From Corynebacterium glucuronolyticum (GTDB lineage Bacteria > Actinomycetota > Actinomycetes > Mycobacteriales > Mycobacteriaceae): a stretch of 53,545 bases of DNA. The stretch is taken from positions 1-53,545 of the forward strand of contig JALFAQ010000024.1 of assembly GCA_022772305.1 (NCBI GenBank). The letters run 5' to 3'. Position numbers and translations under genes: made by a program. Positions 42,199 through 53,373 of the stretch are shown here, piece after piece (position 1 is the first letter of the stretch; each line of letters opens with the position of its first letter). The notes beneath the pieces are model-generated. The model did not search any database and was not told the DNA's origin. It worked only from the letters and a program-made list of their open reading frames with translations.

Positions 42199-42212
42199 TT
42201 GTGGTGCGTTAT
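42185..42212 (+). promoter_or_regulatory. Sigma-H-like promoter of clpB
   Basis: GGAAC (42185-42189) and CGTTAT (42207-42212), GGAA-N19-GTT, same layout as before dnaK. Confidence 0.58.
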
Positions 42213-42244
42213 AGATGATAGATAAAGAAAAGGAGCAATAAACC

Positions 42245-44800
<2,556 letters not shown>

Positions 44801-44812
44801 CGCACAAAAAAT

Positions 44813-44840
44813 CCGCAGTTCACACGAACTGCGGTTTTTT
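44813..44840 (+). terminator. clpB terminator
   Basis: Perfect stem CCGCAGTTC / GAACTGCGG, 4-base loop, then TTTTTT, 13 bases after the stop. Confidence 0.95.
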
Positions 44841-44896
44841 CTATTTAGCGGTTCTAGACACACCTCAGGCTAGCAGTTACCTGTACCCTTTCCTCC

Positions 44897-45598
44897 ATGA
44901 CAACGAACAACCCGGGGTCTGGGCAGGGCGCAGCCACAGCGGCTGCGTCCGGTAACACCAGGCACATTGAAATCCAGCGATCGCTGTACACCCCGCTCGT
45001 CGTGGTGTTTGTGGTCGTCTTCCTTATCTCCAACATCAACGCGACAAAGGGCGTGGAGATCGGTCCCTTCGTCCTCGACGGTGCGTTCTTCCTCTTCCCG
45101 CTCGCCTACGTCGTCGGCGACGTGCTGAGCGAATGCTTCGGCTTCCGCGCCACCCGCCGCGCCGTCTTCTTGGGCTTTGGCTGCATGCTCCTCGCGGTCG
45201 CGGCCTTCTACATCGCCATTGCGCTTCCCTCGGCCAGTTTTTACGACGGTCAGGAGGCCTTCGCCGCCGTCGTCGGTCTTGTCCCTCAGATCGTCGCCGC
45301 CTCGCTTGCCGGTTACCTCGTCGGCCAGCTCCTTAACTCGTGGACGCTCGTCAAAATCAAGTCCCGCACGGGCGAAAAGACCCTCTGGGCACGCCTCATC
45401 GGCTCAACCGTGGTGGGGGAGCTCGGCGATACGGTCATCTTCTGCACCATCGCAGCGCCCGTCATCGGCATCGACTCGGTGGGTGCCTTCCTCAACTACG
45501 TCGCCGTCGGCTTCGTGTGGAAAACGCTCATCGAGGTCGTCCTGCTCCCCGTCACCTACCCGGTCATCGCCTGGGTTAAGCGCCGCGAGAATTACTAG
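44897..45598 (+). CDS. Queuosine precursor transporter (YhhQ/VUT family)
   Basis: 233 residues. About six membrane helices. Family marks: VVVFVVVFLISNINATKGVE, YVVGDVLSECFGFRATRRAV and LIGSTVVGELGDTVIFCTIA, and TLIEVVLLPVTYPVIAWVK at the end. Imports 7-deazaguanine precursors such as preQ0/preQ1 for tRNA modification. The last 23 bases overlap the convergent LLM gene. Confidence 0.88.
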   Translation: MTTNNPGSGQGAATAAASGNTRHIEIQRSLYTPLVVVFVVVFLISNINATKGVEIGPFVLDGAFFLFPLAYVVGDVLSECFGFRATRRAVFLGFGCMLLAVAAFYIAIALPSASFYDGQEAFAAVVGLVPQIVAASLAGYLVGQLLNSWTLVKIKSRTGEKTLWARLIGSTVVGELGDTVIFCTIAAPVIGIDSVGAFLNYVAVGFVWKTLIEVVLLPVTYPVIAWVKRRENY

Positions 45599-46616
45599 GC
45601 TCCCACCCCAGCGCCGGTGCTACGTGCTCGGCGAACGCCTGCAGGATCTTCACGTTCAGCTCGACCCCCATGGTGTTGGGCACGGTCAGCATGAGGGTGT
45701 CGGCTTCCATCACCGCACGGTCTTCCTGTAGCTTTTCGACGAGCACATCCGGCTCAGCCGCATACGTCTTCCCAAACGTCACCTGTCTGCCCTCGCCCAG
45801 CGACCCAATCTGATCCTTGCTAGAGCCCTGCAGCGAGAACAGGCGACGCGTTTCGTCGTCGACAATCGGGAAGACGGTGCGGGAGACGGACACCCGCGGC
45901 TCCCACTCGTGATCCCACGCCTCGCGGTACTGGCGAATCTGCTCTGCCTGGATGTCGCCGAGCGAGGAGCCGTCTGCCTCGGACACCAGCGTGGAGCTCA
46001 TGAGGTTTACCCCATCCTTCGCGGCCTGCACCGCCGTGGCGTTTGTGCCCGAGCCCCACCAGATCCGTCGGTCCAGCCCCGGCGAGTGGGGGAAGATCGG
46101 CAGTGGCGTGCCGGGCTGATACATCTGCGGGTACTGGTTTTCCAGCGTGTCCGCCTCCGCAACACCCTCGCCGCGAATAGCAGACAGGAACAGCTCAAAC
46201 TTCGACCGCGCCATATCGGACCCGTTGGCCTCCTGGGAGTCGTAGCCAAACACGCGCCACCCATCCTTGGCAGGCTCCGGCGACCCTCGCGACACGCCGA
46301 GCGCTACCCGACCATCCGAAATCTGGTCCAGCGCCGCCGCTTCTTCGGCAAGATACAGCGGGTTCTCGTAGCGCATATCGATAACGCCCGTGCCCACCTC
46401 AATGTGTGTGGTGGAGCCGGCAATCGCTCCGAGCAGCGGCATCGGCGACGCGGCCTGCGGCGCAAAGTGGTGCACGCGGAAGTAGGCGCCGTTCACGCCG
46501 AGCTCATCGGCGGCCTGTGCCAGCTCAAGCGACTGTTTTAACGCGTCCGCGCCGCTGATTCCGCGCTGGTGTCCAATGGCATAATGTCCAAAACTTAAAA
46601 ACCCAAATTTCTTCAT
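45576..46616 (-). CDS. LLM-class flavin-dependent monooxygenase
   Basis: 346 residues; bacterial-luciferase-like TIM barrel: GAYFRVHHFAPQAASPMPLL, VGTGVIDMRYENPLYLAEEA, RVALGVSRGSPEPAKDGW and RRIWWGSGTNATAVQAAKDG are family positions. Uses reduced FMN or F420; the cofactor cannot be told from sequence. Substrate unknown. Convergent with, and overlapping, the YhhQ gene end. Confidence 0.88.
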   Translation of the reverse strand: MKKFGFLSFGHYAIGHQRGISGADALKQSLELAQAADELGVNGAYFRVHHFAPQAASPMPLLGAIAGSTTHIEVGTGVIDMRYENPLYLAEEAAALDQISDGRVALGVSRGSPEPAKDGWRVFGYDSQEANGSDMARSKFELFLSAIRGEGVAEADTLENQYPQMYQPGTPLPIFPHSPGLDRRIWWGSGTNATAVQAAKDGVNLMSSTLVSEADGSSLGDIQAEQIRQYREAWDHEWEPRVSVSRTVFPIVDDETRRLFSLQGSSKDQIGSLGEGRQVTFGKTYAAEPDVLVEKLQEDRAVMEADTLMLTVPNTMGVELNVKILQAFAEHVAPALGWEPSNSRGA

Positions 46617-46861
46617 GCCATCATTATAGGTGACGTGTCAACAAAACGGAAGGGGGCTAAATACCGGGGCCTTATTTTCCATGTGTGCGCCCGGCGACGC
46701 AGCTGAATGACCGCACTTCTGCGAATAGAGGCCGGAAAATACGACCCATATTTTTTTGGGCGCAATCCTCGGGGCCGCCGAAAAGCCTCTGGGGCACGCG
46801 TCCCACAAGTGCGAACAAGGTAGGGTGGGCAAATCAGGGGCAGGCATTTAAAATCAAGGGC

Positions 46862-47692
46862 ATGAGTATCCTCGTGACCCCTGAAGAACTGAGAGCCAAT
46901 CTGCAAAAGGGCGGGAAGCAAATCCTGCTGCACGCGATGTACGAGGAGACCCGCCGAGACGGGTTCGCCAAGTTCAACGCGTCCCACATTCCCACGGCGC
47001 AGTTCTGCGACGCAGCAAACGCGCTGGCAGGAACGCCGAGTAAAGAGGGCGGGCGCAATCCGCTGCCGAACGTGGACATCCTCCAGCGGTGGTTCGACGG
47101 CTGGGGTCTCGGCGAGGACCACCACATCGTGTGTTACGACGAATCCCGCGGCATCCTCGCCGCACGCGCGTGGTTTGTGCTGCGCTGGGCGGGCGTGGAG
47201 AACGTCTCCGTGCTCGACGGTGGCCTGACCAAGTGGCGCGACCTGCGCTACCCGCGGATGGGCGGCCCCGGCAACCCGCGTTCCCGCGGCACGCTGAAGG
47301 TGGATCCGGGCCACATGCCGATCGTGAACACCGAAGACGTGAAGAACCACACGGGCCTACTTGTCGACACGCGTGGGCGCAACCGCTTCACGGGCAAGAC
47401 CGAGCGCCTGGACCTCAAGGCCGGTCACATTCCTGGCGCGGTTAACGTGCCCACGGCGGCGTTCCTCAATGAGGATGGCACGTTCAAGCACCCGCAGGTG
47501 ATTCGCGAGGCCTTTGAGTCGAAGGGCGTGACGGATGGCTCCGAAGTCATCATCTACTCGGGTTCCGGCCTGCACTCCGCCCAGGGCCTTATCGCCATGG
47601 AGCTGGCGGGCCTGCCGGGCGCTGCCACGTACCTCGGCGGTTGGTCGCGTTGGTGCGCCGATCACACGAACCCTGTGGCCACGGGTGATTAA
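46862..47692 (+). CDS. Rhodanese-type sulfurtransferase with Ser at the active-site position
   Basis: 276 residues from ATG 46862. Two rhodanese domains: N-terminal one with YDESRGILAARAWFVLRWAG, C-terminal one with LLVDTRGRNRFTGKT, HIPGAVNVPTAAFL and the active loop IIYSGSGLHSAQG. Classical family members have Cys at the loop start (CGSG); here it is Ser, so thiosulfate:cyanide transfer of the usual kind should be impossible unless another Cys acts (the only Cys near the end is in WSRWCADHT). Similar genes are annotated thiosulfate sulfurtransferase in corynebacteria. Followed 3 bases later by the next gene. Confidence 0.82.
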   Translation: MSILVTPEELRANLQKGGKQILLHAMYEETRRDGFAKFNASHIPTAQFCDAANALAGTPSKEGGRNPLPNVDILQRWFDGWGLGEDHHIVCYDESRGILAARAWFVLRWAGVENVSVLDGGLTKWRDLRYPRMGGPGNPRSRGTLKVDPGHMPIVNTEDVKNHTGLLVDTRGRNRFTGKTERLDLKAGHIPGAVNVPTAAFLNEDGTFKHPQVIREAFESKGVTDGSEVIIYSGSGLHSAQGLIAMELAGLPGAATYLGGWSRWCADHTNPVATGD

Positions 47693-47695
47693 CGC

Positions 47696-48436
47696 ATGCG
47701 GCTAGCGCTTATTGTTGTTGCTCTTGTCCTCCTCGCCGCCGGTATTTTCCTGGTTCGCCAGCCCGCCGGCCGCGCGGGGCGGGGGCAGCTGAAGGCGTGG
47801 GCTGCGGACAACGGCTTCGAGATCGTCCCCTCCGTCCCGGATTTCCCTGCCTCTCCGGTCGCCCGCGGCATCGTCGGCGGCTACGAGGCGCTGGCCGGCT
47901 TCGACGAGGTCCCCGTGAGCGCCCTGCGCCGCGACGAATCGGCGGGCGTCGCCCTCACGCTCACGCCCGGCGATAGTTACGGCGATCCCCGCGTGGAGAA
48001 GGCCCTGGCCGAGCTCCCCGCCGAGGTCACCCGCGTCACCGTCGTGGGGGAGTGGGTGCAGGCTGTCGGCTCACTCGATGCGTTCCCGTCGTTGCAATTG
48101 CTTGCCGACGCCGCCTTCGCGCTTCCTCCCGCAGGTGGCTACCGCGAACGCACCGTCGTCGAGGGAGATCCGACGCGGCCTGTGCGGGCCATCCGCGCCC
48201 AGCGCGAGGAACAGGTCGTCGACAAGCCAGAGGTAGAGCTCCCACAGCGAGCCGTGGGTGCAACGCTCGGCGAGGCGGACGACTACGTTGTCGCAGCCGA
48301 CGACGTGGCACCGATCGCCGACGGGAGCCACCCCGTAGACGAGCCCACCCGAAAGGGCCCGGCCCCGGCCAAGGCCACCCGCAAGATGGAGCCGAGCTCT
48401 ATTTTCGACGAGGGCTGTGGCACACTAGATTCGTGA
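47696..48436 (+). CDS. Membrane-anchored hypothetical protein upstream of pyrE
   Basis: 246 residues. N-terminal hydrophobic anchor (LALIVVALVLLAAGIFLV), a globular part (about 25-145) with no cysteine, and a charged, Pro/Glu-rich C-terminus that may be disordered (VVDKPEVELPQRAVGATLGE). No family recognised. It overlaps the pyrE start by four bases (GTGA) and follows the rhodanese gene by 3 bases, so it lies in one operon. Confidence 0.75.
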   Translation: MRLALIVVALVLLAAGIFLVRQPAGRAGRGQLKAWAADNGFEIVPSVPDFPASPVARGIVGGYEALAGFDEVPVSALRRDESAGVALTLTPGDSYGDPRVEKALAELPAEVTRVTVVGEWVQAVGSLDAFPSLQLLADAAFALPPAGGYRERTVVEGDPTRPVRAIRAQREEQVVDKPEVELPQRAVGATLGEADDYVVAADDVAPIADGSHPVDEPTRKGPAPAKATRKMEPSSIFDEGCGTLDS

Positions 48437-48966
48437 CTGAAAAAGAAGAACTAGCCCAGCTTGTAACCGACCTGTGCGTTGTGCGCGGGAAGGTCATCCT
48501 GTCCAGCGGCAAGGAGGCCGATTACTACGTTGACCTGCGCCGTGCCACCCTCCACAACCGCGCCTCCAAGCTCATTGGAAAGCTCATGCGCGAGATGGTG
48601 GCGGACCTAGACTTCGACTCCGTCGGCGGCCTCACCATGGGTGCCGACCCGGTCGCCGACTCCATCATGCACGCCGCCGGTCGCCCCATTGACGCCTTCA
48701 TCGTCCGCAAGGAAACCAAGAAGCACGGCATGCAGCGCCGCATCGAGGGCCCGGACATCGCCGGCAAGAAGGTCCTCGTCGTCGAGGACACGACGACCAC
48801 CGGCAACTCCCCGCTCACCGCAGCGAAGGCGTGCGTCGAGGCGGGCGCCGAGGTCGTCGCCATCGCCACCGTCGTCGACCGCGAGACCGGCGCCGACAAG
48901 GTGCTTGCCGACGCCGGCTACGAGTACCGCCACCTCCTCGGCCTGAAGGACCTCGGCCTTGACTAA
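48433..48966 (+). CDS. pyrE: Orotate phosphoribosyltransferase
   Basis: 177 residues, GTG start overlapping the upstream stop. Converts orotate and PRPP to OMP in pyrimidine synthesis. PRPP loop VLVVEDTTTTGNSPLTAAKA, the flexible basic loop FIVRKETKKHGMQRRIEG, and substrate segment VILSSGKEADYYVDLRRAT are clear. The usual actinobacterial length is about 180. Followed by an overlapping TrmH-family gene. Confidence 0.95.
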   Translation: MTEKEELAQLVTDLCVVRGKVILSSGKEADYYVDLRRATLHNRASKLIGKLMREMVADLDFDSVGGLTMGADPVADSIMHAAGRPIDAFIVRKETKKHGMQRRIEGPDIAGKKVLVVEDTTTTGNSPLTAAKACVEAGAEVVAIATVVDRETGADKVLADAGYEYRHLLGLKDLGLD

Positions 48967-49600
48967 AGGCCCAACAGAGTGGGGGGAAGGCCGCCACGGG
49001 GTCGGCCCCTGGGACGGCCCCCTGCCCACAGACCCCCGCTACGACCCGGAGCTACTCGCCGAGGGTGACCACCGCAACGTCGTCGACGCGTACCGCTACT
49101 GGACCCGCGACGCCATCGTCGCCGACATCGACACGCGCCGCCACCCGCTGCACATCGCCATCGAAAACTTCGAAAACGACATGAACATCGGCACCGTCGT
49201 GCGCACCGCCAACGCCTTCGCTGTGGACACCGTCCACATCGTCGGCCGGCGCCGCTGGAACCGGCGCGGCGCGATGGTCACCGACCGCTACCAGCACCTC
49301 ATGCACCACGACACCGTCGCCGACCTCATCGAGTGGACGAAGGGCCAGGACCTGTCCGTTGTAGCGATCGACAACATCCCCGGCTCCGTGCCACTGGAGA
49401 CCGCCACGCTTCCCGAGCGCTGCCTCCTCCTCTTTGGTCAGGAAGGCCCCGGCGTTACCCCGGAAGCCCAGGACGCGGCGGTCATGACGCTGTCCATCGC
49501 TCAGTTCGGCTCCACCCGCTCCATCAACGCCGGCGTGGCCGCGGGAATCGCCATGCACGCATGGATCAGGCAGCATGCGGATCTCAGCCAGGCGTGGTAG
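48959..49600 (+). CDS. TrmH/SpoU-family RNA 2'-O-methyltransferase
   Basis: 213 residues from a TTG start at 48959 inside the pyrE 3' end (8-base overlap). SPOUT knot motifs in order: ENDMNIGTVVRTANAFAVDT (motif 1), CLLLFGQEGPGVTPEA (motif 2), and SIAQFGSTRSINAGVAAGIA (motif 3). Methylates tRNA or rRNA ribose with SAM; target not identifiable. A start at an internal residue is possible, as TTG is weak. Confidence 0.9.
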   Translation: MTKGPTEWGEGRHGVGPWDGPLPTDPRYDPELLAEGDHRNVVDAYRYWTRDAIVADIDTRRHPLHIAIENFENDMNIGTVVRTANAFAVDTVHIVGRRRWNRRGAMVTDRYQHLMHHDTVADLIEWTKGQDLSVVAIDNIPGSVPLETATLPERCLLLFGQEGPGVTPEAQDAAVMTLSIAQFGSTRSINAGVAAGIAMHAWIRQHADLSQAW

Positions 49601-49642
49601 AACTCATGTAACAAACCAGCGCGTGTCAGCGAAGGAACTAAT

Positions 49643-50839
49643 GTGTTAGAGATTTGGGCCCACCGGGCCGATCTTGCAGAGGCCGCGATCAACGATCGCC
49701 ACGCCTCCAAAGTGTGGGGTATCCCAGGAACCAACCTAGGCGTTGTTGCCTGGCCGTCCGCCAGCCGGGACGAACTTTTCTTGCATTGGCACTACTGGTG
49801 GCAGGCCCACTACCTCGACTGCCAGATCGATGCCTTCAAACGTGGCGCCACCAACGTCCGCGCCAAGCGGCTCACCCGCACGGTGCGCGGCATCCGCATG
49901 CGCAACCTCGGTCCGCTGACCCGCAACCGCTACTACGACGACCGTGCCTGGATGGCGCTCGCCCTCGGCCGGATGCGTGGCATTCCCCGCGTCAATCCGC
50001 CTGCGTCGCTCGACGCGCTCGAGATGGACATTATCGCCGGCGTGGACTCGAGCCTCGGCGTGCTGCCGTGGAAAAACGGTGCCAGCTTCTTCAACGTGCC
50101 CGCAAACGGGCCGATGTCCATCATGTGCGCCCGCAGTGGGCGCCTGGATCTGGCCATCTCCGTCGCCGATTGGATCGGCCGCAACCTCATCAACGACGAC
50201 AGCCTCGTCATGGACGGCGTGCGCATGAGCATGCACGGCCCGGACATTGTCCGCGATATCCACCCCTACAACCAGGGCACCTTCATGGGCGCCGAGCTGG
50301 AAATCGCGCTCGCGCTGCGGGCCATGACGAAGACGCCTGCCGACGGCGACAACCTCGAATACGCCGAGGCCGACAGCGCCGACACCTACATCCCGCACAT
50401 CATGCTCCTCCGTGACCTCGTGCAGGCCACGGCCACACACCTTACCTCCACGCACTACGTCCTCAACTGGCCGACAACCGGCGGCGACGGCGGGCTCTTC
50501 AACGGCATCCTCGCCCGCTACCTTGCCGATGTCGCCTTGCGTCTCCCCAGCGACAGCCACTTAAATCGCGCCACCAAGCGCCTCGCCGCCCGCATAGTTC
50601 TCAACTCCGCCGAGTCCGCTTGGCGACACCGCCTCGAGGTCGACGGCCTCCCCGTCTTCTCCAACCACTGGGACACAGACGCCCAGCTGCCCCGCAATGC
50701 TGTCCCCGCCACGAGCGAGCGTGGCACGATCCTCGGCTCGACTGTGCCGGAGCGCGATCTGTCCGTCCAGCTGTCCGGCTGGATGCTCATGGAGGCCGCC
50801 GCCCGGGTCTCGGAGAAGTACTCCGCCGCCCGTGTGTGA
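49643..50839 (+). CDS. Glycoside hydrolase family 76-like protein
   Basis: 398 residues from GTG 49643. (Alpha/alpha)6 barrel family acting on alpha-1,6-mannan: NRYYDDRAWMALALGRM matches the GH76 Y-D-D-x-x-W motif with two adjacent Asp, the proposed catalytic pair. No signal peptide or membrane segment, unusual for an enzyme whose classical substrates are extracellular; a cytoplasmic glycan or glycolipid precursor is possible. Conserved between TrmH and fba in corynebacteria as far as I recall. Confidence 0.78.
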   Translation: MLEIWAHRADLAEAAINDRHASKVWGIPGTNLGVVAWPSASRDELFLHWHYWWQAHYLDCQIDAFKRGATNVRAKRLTRTVRGIRMRNLGPLTRNRYYDDRAWMALALGRMRGIPRVNPPASLDALEMDIIAGVDSSLGVLPWKNGASFFNVPANGPMSIMCARSGRLDLAISVADWIGRNLINDDSLVMDGVRMSMHGPDIVRDIHPYNQGTFMGAELEIALALRAMTKTPADGDNLEYAEADSADTYIPHIMLLRDLVQATATHLTSTHYVLNWPTTGGDGGLFNGILARYLADVALRLPSDSHLNRATKRLAARIVLNSAESAWRHRLEVDGLPVFSNHWDTDAQLPRNAVPATSERGTILGSTVPERDLSVQLSGWMLMEAAARVSEKYSAARV

Positions 50840-50924
50840 TACCGGTCATGGAAGACAAATATTTCCGTTAAGTCGTGCATAATGGGAAGTAGACACGTCT
50901 AAAAACTCCTGAGGAGGAAAATAC

Positions 50925-51956
50925 ATGCCAATTGCAACTCCGGATATCTACAACGAGATGCTGGACAAGGCCAAGAAGGGTGGCTTCGCTTACCCGGCTA
51001 TTAACTGCACGTCCTCTGAGACGATCAACGCTGCACTGAAGGGCTTCGCTGAGGCTGAGTCCGACGGCATCATCCAGTTCTCCACCGGCGGTGCCTCCTT
51101 CGGCTCCGGCCTCGCTGTCCAGAACAAGGTCAAGGGCGCTGTTGCCCTCGCTGCGTTCGCACATGAGGCTGCAAAGAGCTACGGCATCAACGTTGCTTTG
51201 CACACTGACCACTGCCAGAAGGAAGTTCTTGACGAGTACGTCCGTCCCCTCATCAAGATCTCCCAGGATCGCGTCGATGCCGGCGAGCTCCCGCTCTTCC
51301 AGTCCCACATGTGGGACGGCTCCGCTATCCCAATCGATGAGAACCTTGAGATCGCCCAGGAGCTCCTGGCCAAGGCCCACAAGGCCAACATCATCCTCGA
51401 GCTCGAGATCGGCGTTGTCGGCGGCGAAGAGGACGGCGTTGAGGCCAAGCACGGCGCCAACCTCTACACCTCCGCTGAGGACTTCGAGAAGACGGTCGAT
51501 GCCATCGGCACCGGCGAGAACGGCCGCTACCTGCTGGCCGCTACCTTCGGCAACGTCCACGGTGTGTACAAGCCGGGCAACGTGCAGCTGCGCCCCGAGG
51601 TTCTGAAGATGGGCCAGGAAGTCGCAACGAAGAAGCTTGGCCTCGAGGCCGGCTCGCAGCCCTTCGACTTCGTCTTCCACGGCGGCTCCGGCTCCGAGAA
51701 GGAGAAGATTGAAGAGGCTCTGCAATACGGCGTCATCAAGATGAACGTTGATACCGACACGCAGTACGCTTTCACCCGCCCGATCGTGTCCCACATGTTC
51801 TCCAACTACGACGGTGTCCTCAAGGTCGACGGCGAAGTGGGCAACAAGAAGGTCTACGACCCGCGTTCCTACATGAAGAAGGCTGAGCAGGCCATGTCTG
51901 AGCGCGTCATCGAGGCGTGCCAGGACCTGCACTCCGTGGGCTCCCACAACAAGTAA
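50925..51956 (+). CDS. fba: Class II fructose-bisphosphate aldolase
   Basis: 343 residues; splits fructose-1,6-bisphosphate in glycolysis. Zinc-type class IIA: substrate segment ALHTDHCQK carries the catalytic Asp and zinc His; LELEIGVVGGEEDGV and VFHGGSGSEKEKIEEAL (phosphate-binding) follow. GAGGAGG-type ribosome binding site. High expression is suggested by strongly biased codon use and a very strong terminator. Confidence 0.97.
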   Translation: MPIATPDIYNEMLDKAKKGGFAYPAINCTSSETINAALKGFAEAESDGIIQFSTGGASFGSGLAVQNKVKGAVALAAFAHEAAKSYGINVALHTDHCQKEVLDEYVRPLIKISQDRVDAGELPLFQSHMWDGSAIPIDENLEIAQELLAKAHKANIILELEIGVVGGEEDGVEAKHGANLYTSAEDFEKTVDAIGTGENGRYLLAATFGNVHGVYKPGNVQLRPEVLKMGQEVATKKLGLEAGSQPFDFVFHGGSGSEKEKIEEALQYGVIKMNVDTDTQYAFTRPIVSHMFSNYDGVLKVDGEVGNKKVYDPRSYMKKAEQAMSERVIEACQDLHSVGSHNK

Positions 51957-51968
51957 CTAAGCAACACC

Positions 51969-51995
51969 AAAAAGCGGCCTTATAAGGCCGCTTTT
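51969..51995. terminator. fba terminator
   Basis: Perfect stem AAAAGCGGCCT / AGGCCGCTTTT around TAT, A-rich before and T-rich after, 13 bases after the stop. Symmetric enough to serve both directions. Confidence 0.95.
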
Positions 51996-52005
51996 TCTAT
52001 TGGGG

Positions 52006-52221
52006 TCATACCGTGCCCCGCCACAGCTTCTCACCCGGCGTGAATTCCCCATGCGCGGTAAAGCACGCGTTGGTCACGGGCATCCACGTGAGTTTGCGCA
52101 TGTCCGGCAGCGTCACGGGCGTGTCCGCCGACCGGAAGTACACGACCTCCTTCGCGTCGAGAAGCGAAAGATCCTTGGCCGAGGACCCCCAGCGCCTCCA
52201 TTGCCTTAGCGGGTTCTAGGG
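52006..52221 (-). pseudogene. C-terminal remnant of a choloylglycine/linear-amide hydrolase-like gene
   Basis: About 70 codons in frame on the minus strand before the stop at 52006: NPLRQWRRWGSSAKDLSLLD then AKEVVYFRSADTPVTLP and DMRKLTWMP. The pattern resembles the C-terminus of choloylglycine-hydrolase-type Ntn amidases (T-x-W-R-x-x-x-D...V-Y-Y-F-E-S...DL-x-K-L). It is cut by the IS30-like element; the matching front piece is at 53263-53361. Confidence 0.55.
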
Positions 52222-53264
52222 ATTGTTGCAGCGCTCGATTCTGAGGAGCGTTATGAATAGGGAAGAACTCGCAGCCAGGCGTGAACGTTATTTCGATCTT
52301 GTGGCCTCGGGTATGAGTTTCACGGCCGCTGCCCGCGTGGTTGGCGTGTCCAAACGCACTGGTAAGGTCTGGCGGAACCGCCAAGTGTTGATTGGTACCG
52401 TGGCGACATGCCACAGCCTGCACCACTACACGCCTGCTATCTAAGCGAGGCTCAGCGCATACAAATCGCTGATCTGCTGCACGCCGGCTACTCCATCCGC
52501 ACAATCGCGGCCACGCTGGGCCGCGCCCCATCAACAATCAGCCGAGAACTGGGGCCCGGAACAAGTATCTGCTTGGGCTTACGCGCACCTTCCCGGATAA
52601 TAAGGCTCTGCATGCCTGGCACGAAACGATCTATCAAACTCGAAGTCACACGCACCCTACGCGCAGGCCGTGCCCGCAGAAAACCACGTTTTCGTGAGCC
52701 TAGGTCATGCTCTGTGACCGGCCAGCCAGTGTGGAAGACCGAGCTATACCAGGTCACTGGGAAGGCGATCTCATCCTGGGAGCAGGAAACCAAAGCGGGG
52801 TTGGCGCGCTCGTAGAACGCGCCACGAGATTTACGATTCTTCTGCACTTACCAGGCCATCACGATGCCGGCGCGGTACAAGAAGCAATCGTGAAAAAGAT
52901 GCGTCCCCTGCCCGCACTGCTACGTAGCACGCTCACCTGGGACCAAGGCTCTTAAAATGGCATCACACAAGAAAATAGGTACCGCCCTGAACATGGATGT
53001 CTATTTTTGCGATCCGCACTCTGGCACTAACGAAAACACCAACGGCCTACTACGCCAATATTTCCCTAAGGGAACCGGCCTATCCACCTATTCCGAGGCC
53101 AACCTCGATGCCGTCGCCGAAGAACTCAACGACCGGCCACGCAAAACACTAAACTGGAAGAAACCATCAGAAAAATATCAACACCTAACCGCTGCAACCA
53201 CCGTTAAAATCCGCCATTCTCCAGCGGATGGCGACTGATCAGATGACGGAGTATCTGCAACATA
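52222..53264. mobile_element. Decayed IS30-family insertion sequence
   Basis: Transposase fragments flanked by short terminal inverted repeats TGTTGCAG (52224-52231) and CTGCAACA (53255-53262). The element lies between two in-frame pieces of a minus-strand gene, so insertion into that gene is likely. Ends are approximate. Confidence 0.75.
52253..53238 (+). pseudogene. IS30-family transposase, broken
   Basis: Fragments in several frames: front MNREELAARRERYFDLVASG and SFTAAARVVGVSKRTGKVWR (52253-52440), then EAQRIQIADLLHAGYSIRTI and LGRAPSTISREL, a frameshift, then PGHWEGDLILGAGNQSGVGA containing the D of the catalytic DDE, STLTWDQGS with a stop, and after another shift TALNMDVYFCDPHSGTNENT to the end. 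At the last piece the usual PWQR before G-T-N-E-N is deleted. No functional transposase can be made. Confidence 0.85.
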
Positions 53265-53361
53265 CTGCGTCAGCGATGTATCTCATCCCGCCGGGAATTC
53301 GCGATGGCGACTCTTCCATGGGACAACGGTTGCTCGAAGCATATCGAGGGCCAGTGCACAT
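53263..53361 (-). pseudogene. N-terminal remnant of the choloylglycine-hydrolase-like gene
   Basis: ATG 53361 gives MCTGPRYASSN, where Met-Cys-Thr is the typical start of Ntn amidases (Cys becomes the catalytic N-terminal residue), then MEESPSRIPGGMRYIADAV with apparent internal deletions, and breaks at the IS30-like element. It starts 12 bases after the upstream membrane protein gene. Confidence 0.5.
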
Positions 53362-53373
53362 TTTCACTTACGT

